Source: Piromyces finnis (taxonomy: Eukaryota > Neocallimastigomycota > Neocallimastigomycetes > Neocallimastigales > Neocallimastigaceae). From it: DNA of 64,000 nt. A program made the translations under genes and the position numbers. The stretch lies in assembly GCA_002104945.1 (NCBI GenBank), contig MCFH01000014.1, positions 777,001-841,000 of the forward strand, written 5' to 3'. Numbering within the stretch: position 1 is the first letter of the stretch; each line of letters begins with the position of its first letter. The notes beneath the pieces were generated by a model. It did no database searches and was not told the origin of the DNA. It saw only the letters and a list, made by a program, of their open reading frames with translations. Shown here one piece after another: positions 59,601-64,000 of the stretch.

Positions 59601-60547
59601 AAAAGTTGTCCAAAAGTAATATTAGCTGGAGTATTTAATAAATCGGTACATATATTATATTCTTTTGAATCTTTTAACATTTGGATTGAAGTTTTTGTTT
59701 TTATACTATTAGAATTATCACTAGGTAATATATTTTCCAAAGTGGATTCTTCATTTATACGCGTGTTTTTACGCGTTTTCTTTACCTTATTAGCTTCTTT
59801 CATATCTATATCGGTATTTAAACTAGTAGTCTTATTTTTCTTTGATTTATCTTCATTTTCTAATTTAAAATTTACTTTCTTGGTTTTATTATTCTTATCA
59901 ATTGAATTATCATTAATATTATTATTCAATTTTATATTATTATTTATATCTTTTTCATTATTATTATTATCCGAAGTGTTATCTTTAATATTGCTATAAT
60001 TATTTTTATTATTGATATTGATATTGTTATTAATATTATTATTATCATTATTATTTAAATTATTATTGTTAAAATTATTACTAGAATTATTAGTATTATT
60101 ATTGGTATTAAAATTATTATTATAGATATCATCAAAATTATTACTAATATTATTGTTAAAATTATTTTCATTTGTAATATTGCTATTCATATTATTAAAA
60201 TTGTTATTATTCATATTATTATTTAAATTAGTTTTATTCATATTATTAATGTTATTATTAGTGTTAATATTAGTATTAATATTTTTAAAATTATTCTTTT
60301 CTCTTTCTGTATTAGGAATTCTGGAATATGGATTTTTAGCTTTTAATTTTTCATCTCGATGTCTTTTAGCTGCAGCAACAATAGCTTCATAATTAGGTGA
60401 ATAAGTAGTTGCTGTAACATCGGGATTCATTGTATTATTATTATTATAGTAATAGTTATTATTAGTGTTGGCAGTTTGATTAACGGAAGTTTGCCCTCTT
60501 CCATAACCTAGTTTTTTGTATAATATGTAGAGTTCATGTGTGGGCAA
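56667..60547 (-). pseudogene. Gypsy-3 Pol, N-terminal to mid-integrase (interrupted)
   Basis: Main part of Gypsy-3 Pol, in the -1 frame relative to Gag; the open frame reaches up to 60547 but translation is expected to enter at the slippery site at 60511. Order: a long Asn-rich low-complexity region coded by AAT/AAC repeats; protease-like segment FIDACSNTNLI, with DAC where DTG/DSG is usual; RT with CIDFRKLN and YLDDIIIYS; RNase H with RSDACGYGIGG and YTDHEPL; Asn-rich linker; integrase HHCC finger (HRIGHEG...CKICQ) and the first two DDE aspartates (LDIIGPL, ITDNGVQF). It stops being Gypsy-3 at 56667 where Chromo-2 begins; the rest is at 49561-50148. No chromodomain was seen in the C-terminal part. 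Confidence 0.9.
60488..60517 (-). promoter_or_regulatory. Programmed -1 ribosomal frameshift signal (gag/pol of Gypsy-3)
   Basis: At the end of gag the codons read ACA AAA AAC TAG. The heptamer A AAA AAC (plus-strand 60517-60511) is a canonical -1 slippery site in the zero frame, directly followed by the gag stop. Eight nt further a GGAAG/CTTCC stem with an 8-nt loop can form. Slippage gives ...KKLGYGRG and continues in the open pol frame. Position, phase and spacing all fit. Confidence 0.8.
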
Positions 60548-61437
60548 AATCTGGCAATATGACCTGGTTCATGGCAGAAATAACAGGTCTTTATGTGTAA
60601 GTTCTGCATTCCGTTAATCAAATCATTCATTTCATCATTTTGATTATTAATGCTAGTAGTTAATCTTGTATTATTATTAGAATTTGATATATTAGAATAT
60701 TGTGTACTAGCACCATTATTCATACTATTATAGCTTTTACTATAATTAACATTATTACCATTATTATTACTATTATTATTAACATTATTATTTACTTTAA
60801 TATTATGTGGAGGATTGTAATTATTGTAATTATTCGAATATCTAGGCCTACTATAAGTATAATTCGAATTATTATAATTGTTATTATTAGTACGACGGTA
60901 GTTCATAGACGAAGTACTAGCTCTAAGATTTGGACCATTATGAATTTCATAATATCTTTCAGCAATCCCCATAGCATCTTCAATTGATTTTGGATCTGCG
61001 AATGCAACCTTTTCATAAACATCATCTTGTGCAACTAGAGCGAATTCATAGTCATACACAGAAATCTTGTCTTTGAATTCATCTGGCAGATCATCATAAA
61101 GCTTCATAAACTTTTTATCAAATTCTAATACATTTTCATTAACTTCAATTTTTAACATTTTTAATTTCCTAAATTTGGCAGCTTTATCATTGTTTGAATG
61201 ATATTTCTTCATAAGTATTACTTTACATTCATTAAGAGATAAGTCTCTATTTACTTTTCTCCTATGTTCCAGAATCGCTTTGGTAGCTTCTTCACGCGTA
61301 CTAGCCAAAATATAACGGTAGATATCTTCATTAGCTACCTTTTCTATAGCTAACCAATTTTCTAAAAGATCCACCCAGGTATCTACATCTTGGTTAGTTC
61401 CTCCAATTGTTGGAAGTGGAATTTTAAATTCACCCAT
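60508..61437 (-). CDS. Gypsy-3 Gag
   Basis: 309 residues. The N-terminal half resembles a gypsy capsid (LENWLAIEKVANEDIYRYIL...DLPDEFKDK), followed by an Asn/Tyr/Arg-rich region (about 185-265) and one C-x2-C-x4-H-x4-C zinc knuckle (CYFCHEPGHIARFC) close to the end. It ends at TAG 60508-60510 and overlaps the upstream end of the open pol frame by 40 nt. Gag packages the element RNA into particles. Not damaged; the element's defect is only in the interrupted integrase. Confidence 0.9.
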   Translation of the reverse strand: MGEFKIPLPTIGGTNQDVDTWVDLLENWLAIEKVANEDIYRYILASTREEATKAILEHRRKVNRDLSLNECKVILMKKYHSNNDKAAKFRKLKMLKIEVNENVLEFDKKFMKLYDDLPDEFKDKISVYDYEFALVAQDDVYEKVAFADPKSIEDAMGIAERYYEIHNGPNLRASTSSMNYRRTNNNNYNNSNYTYSRPRYSNNYNNYNPPHNIKVNNNVNNNSNNNGNNVNYSKSYNSMNNGASTQYSNISNSNNNTRLTTSINNQNDEMNDLINGMQNLHIKTCYFCHEPGHIARFCPHMNSTYYTKN

Positions 61438-62264
61438 TATTGAATTGAAAATAGAATAAATAATTAATTGGTAATATTATATGAAATAAAAAAAAAATAA
61501 AATAAAAATAAATGTAATTCTTAATTATAAGATTAAAATAATGTAAATAATACAATATTTTAATTCTCTTTAAATAAAATAAAATAATTAAAATAGTTAG
61601 AATTAAAATAAGTAAGAAGATACAATATTTTAATTCACTTAGATAATGATAATTATAAAATAATTAGAATTAAAATAAGTAAGAGAATACAATATTTTAA
61701 TTCACTTAAAATAATATGAAAATTTCTTTAAAATAAAACTCACTATAACTAATATAGTTGGTAGTAAGCTTAATCAGATATTATAAAATAAGTAAAAATA
61801 TTATAAAATATGTAATAATAATTCTTAAATATAAAATTCTTTATATATAATATAATGTTATATAGTAATATAACATAAAACTTTTCAAACTATTGAATAA
61901 AAATAAAATAAATAATCTACCAACTAATAAACATATATGAATAAAAGATTAATCGTTTTTATTCTGGTCCGATTTCCCCAGTTTCTCTTATTCAATTATA
62001 TAAAAATAATAAAATTGTATTAATAATAATATTCTTGTGGATATTAGAATATAACTTGACTAAAGTAAATACTCTAAATTTCACAAAATACAAAGGTAAA
62101 ATAAAGAAAATAAAAATAACAATTAATTCAATTCAATAATATCGCGTTTATTTTCCACTTAATAATAAAACACTCAAACTAAATAATTAAATTCACCTAT
62201 ATTATAGATTTAATTAACTAATATTAATATCTTTTATTCTACAACCTCACACTTCGCACCAATT
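61438..62264 (-). other. Gypsy-3 5' leader with internal repeats and tRNA-type primer site
   Basis: 827 nt. Three imperfect repeats of TAAGA(A/G)(A/T)ACAATATTTTAATTC type occur at about 61550-61705. The primer-binding site (minus strand, plus 62245-62261) reads TGGTGCGAAGTGTGAGG three nt from the LTR, a normal TGG-type tRNA-primed site, unlike the chromoviruses here. I did not identify the tRNA. Confidence 0.65.
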
Positions 62265-62834
62265 TGATATAAGTTTCTTTTATGTTGTAGTAATTTAATA
62301 TTAGTTTATTTATAATTTATTATATTAGGTGAAAAATATTTTATTACTATTAACTTCTCTCTTATTAATAATTTCACTTATAATATTTTCTTATTAATTA
62401 TTAAAGCTCTTCTCTTTCTAATTATTAATTATTTTTACATGAATATTTTTATATTATAAAATTCCTATAATTGAATATCAATTATATAATGTAATGTATT
62501 CATAATATATGAATAATAATTAAATAGGATATAGTATAATATATTTTACATTTTATATGAAATATTACTATATAAGGAAAGGTAATGTAATACAAATAAG
62601 TATTACAATAAAATTAATACTAATATATAATATTAATATTTAAGAATATAATGAAATATGTACATGAATTCTATAACTAATATATAAATAATGTATTATA
62701 ATATATATCAATTATTATATTATTATTATGAAATATTTGATATAAATTTTTATAGATGAAATTGAATATTTTAAATAATAAAAATTATTTTAAATATTGG
62801 CTAATATGTAGCTAGACATATTAATTTCATATCA
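62265..62834 (-). repeat. Gypsy-3 5' LTR
   Basis: 570 bp, appears identical to 42303-42872 by reading both copies line by line. Confidence 0.9.
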
Positions 62835-63228
<394 letters not shown>

Positions 63229-63690
63229 TTTTTTGTCAAGATTGTAAGGTGATTTGAGTTTATAATTAAGTCTACTAGGTTAGGATAGGCTTAATTATAT
63301 AGTAAATAATAAATTTTTATTTATATAAATAAAAGAATAATAAATATAGTTTTTTTTAAGAATTGTTTTATTTAATTTTTATAATATAAATAAATGATAA
63401 TTATCAATTTTAAATTATTGAATTTACTGTATAAAAATGAGTATTAATAATCTCACAAAGAACTTCTTAAAGTTGTTCTTTGTTCAACTTATTTATACTT
63501 TCATTTTTAATATAACATTGATATTAATAAAATATAATAATAATATTTTTAAGTTATACATGTATAATAATATAAATATAAATATTATAAATATTAATAA
63601 AATATAATAATAATAATATAATTTTCTTTAAATTTCGATATTAATAAGTTGTTAAAAATAATATTAATAATTATTTAAATGAATATTATT
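63229..63690. other. AT-rich flank without recognised features
   Basis: Sequence to the right of the copia LTR. No frame, RNA gene or known repeat was recognised. A matching target duplication for the copia element could not be identified. Confidence 0.4.
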
Positions 63691-63691
63691 T

Positions 63692-63839
63692 TACTAATTG
63701 GTTTGTTTAATATTAATTAATTGTTACACTATTTATAATTAATTAAATTAATAATTTCAAAATTATACTAATTGGTTTGTTTAATATTAATTAATTGTTA
63801 CACTATTTATAATTAATTAAATTAATAATTTCAAAATTA
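63692..63839. repeat. Perfect 74-bp tandem duplication
   Basis: Unit TACTAATTGGTTTGTT... at 63692-63765 is repeated exactly at 63766-63839. Recent event; non-coding. Confidence 0.9.
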
Positions 63840-63897
63840 TGAAATTTCATGAAATGTCAAATTATATGAATTGTGATTTTGACATTTTAAGTTAACC

Positions 63898-63928
<31 letters not shown>

Positions 63929-63930
<2 letters not shown>

Positions 63931-64000
63931 TAATTTCATATCTCTTTTTATTTAAAAATTTTAAGTATTAATATTATCTTTCAATTAATTTTTACAAAAA
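63929..64000. repeat. Copy of the segment flanking tRNA-Thr
   Basis: About 72 nt at the window end (TTTCATATC...TTTTTACAAAAA) match 32769-32840 with about two differences. In that first copy tRNA-Thr begins 7 nt later. A second tRNA-Thr copy may therefore start just beyond the window. Confidence 0.75.

Larger units (their letters stand above)
42303..62834 (-). mobile_element. Gypsy-3: Ty3/gypsy element split by two nested insertions
   Basis: Minus strand. Its 570-bp LTRs at 42303-42872 (3') and 62265-62834 (5') appear identical, with TG...CA ends. Target duplication TATC (or ATATC if the terminal A is shared). Inside are an ORF-less LTR element (42985-49329) and Chromo-2 (50149-56666). Removing both plus one copy of each duplication leaves about 7.7 kb, with gag, a -1 frameshift, and a pol frame that stays open across the Chromo-2 insertion. 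It was therefore intact when hit. Confidence 0.9.

Noticed and set aside
57168-60392. Leu/Ile-rich plus-strand frames opposite Gypsy-3 pol
   Set aside because: Antisense of Asn-rich pol codons.

Overview
This is extremely AT-rich eukaryotic DNA. Short AT-rich spliceosomal introns, poly-Thr linkers, fungal dockerins (CBM10-fold, CW...CC...DGDW...CGI) and C-terminal family 1 carbohydrate-binding modules point to an anaerobic gut fungus (Neocallimastigomycota: Neocallimastix, Piromyces or Anaeromyces type). That assignment comes from the protein families seen here, not from any search.

Left part (1-16000) is a cellulosome-related neighbourhood on the + strand. It holds the last 16 codons of a CBM1-ending gene (1-51) and two spliced paralogous genes (2581-5829 and 10156-14464). 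Each paralog encodes a secreted calcineurin-like/purple-acid-phosphatase-like metallophosphoesterase with dockerins on both sides and a CBM1 at the C-terminus: five dockerins in the first protein, ten dockerin-like modules in the second. A 22-nt motif lies 226-240 nt upstream of both start codons. A small secreted Cys-rich protein follows (15632-16000). After about 7 kb of low-complexity DNA comes a bifunctional trehalose-6-phosphate synthase/phosphatase gene (23397-26929, one 947-nt intron).

Right part (28.9-64 kb) is a retrotransposon graveyard and nest built around two tRNA genes (Thr-TGT, Gly-TCC). It starts with a decayed LINE and degenerate Ty1/copia remains. A TIR element sits between 316-330 bp direct repeats next to the tRNAs. 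Then comes a nest. A deleted copia element (RT/RNase H with one nonsense codon) has an intact chromovirus, called Chromo-1 here (34641-40770, TSD TTCTA), in its 5' LTR remnant. Its 3' LTR is split by a Ty3/gypsy element, Gypsy-3 (42303-62834). Gypsy-3 is itself split by a 6.3-kb LTR element without ORFs (42985-49329, TSD TATAT) and by a second intact chromovirus, Chromo-2 (50149-56666, TSD ACATC). LTR pairs are identical or nearly so, so the insertions are recent.

The signals I consider newest are: (i) eight copies of a ~45-50-nt structured element inside the ORF-less LTR element, with compensatory base changes in the stem; (ii) in three LTR families, 11-12 nt of the LTR just below the TATA box exactly complementary to the site abutting the 5' LTR, with covariation, as expected for Tf1-type self-priming; (iii) dockerin-flanked phosphoesterases, one with ten modules; (iv) an A AAA AAC -1 frameshift site with a downstream hairpin between gag and pol of Gypsy-3; (v) a tRNA-like A-box/B-box block near the start of both chromovirus LTRs.
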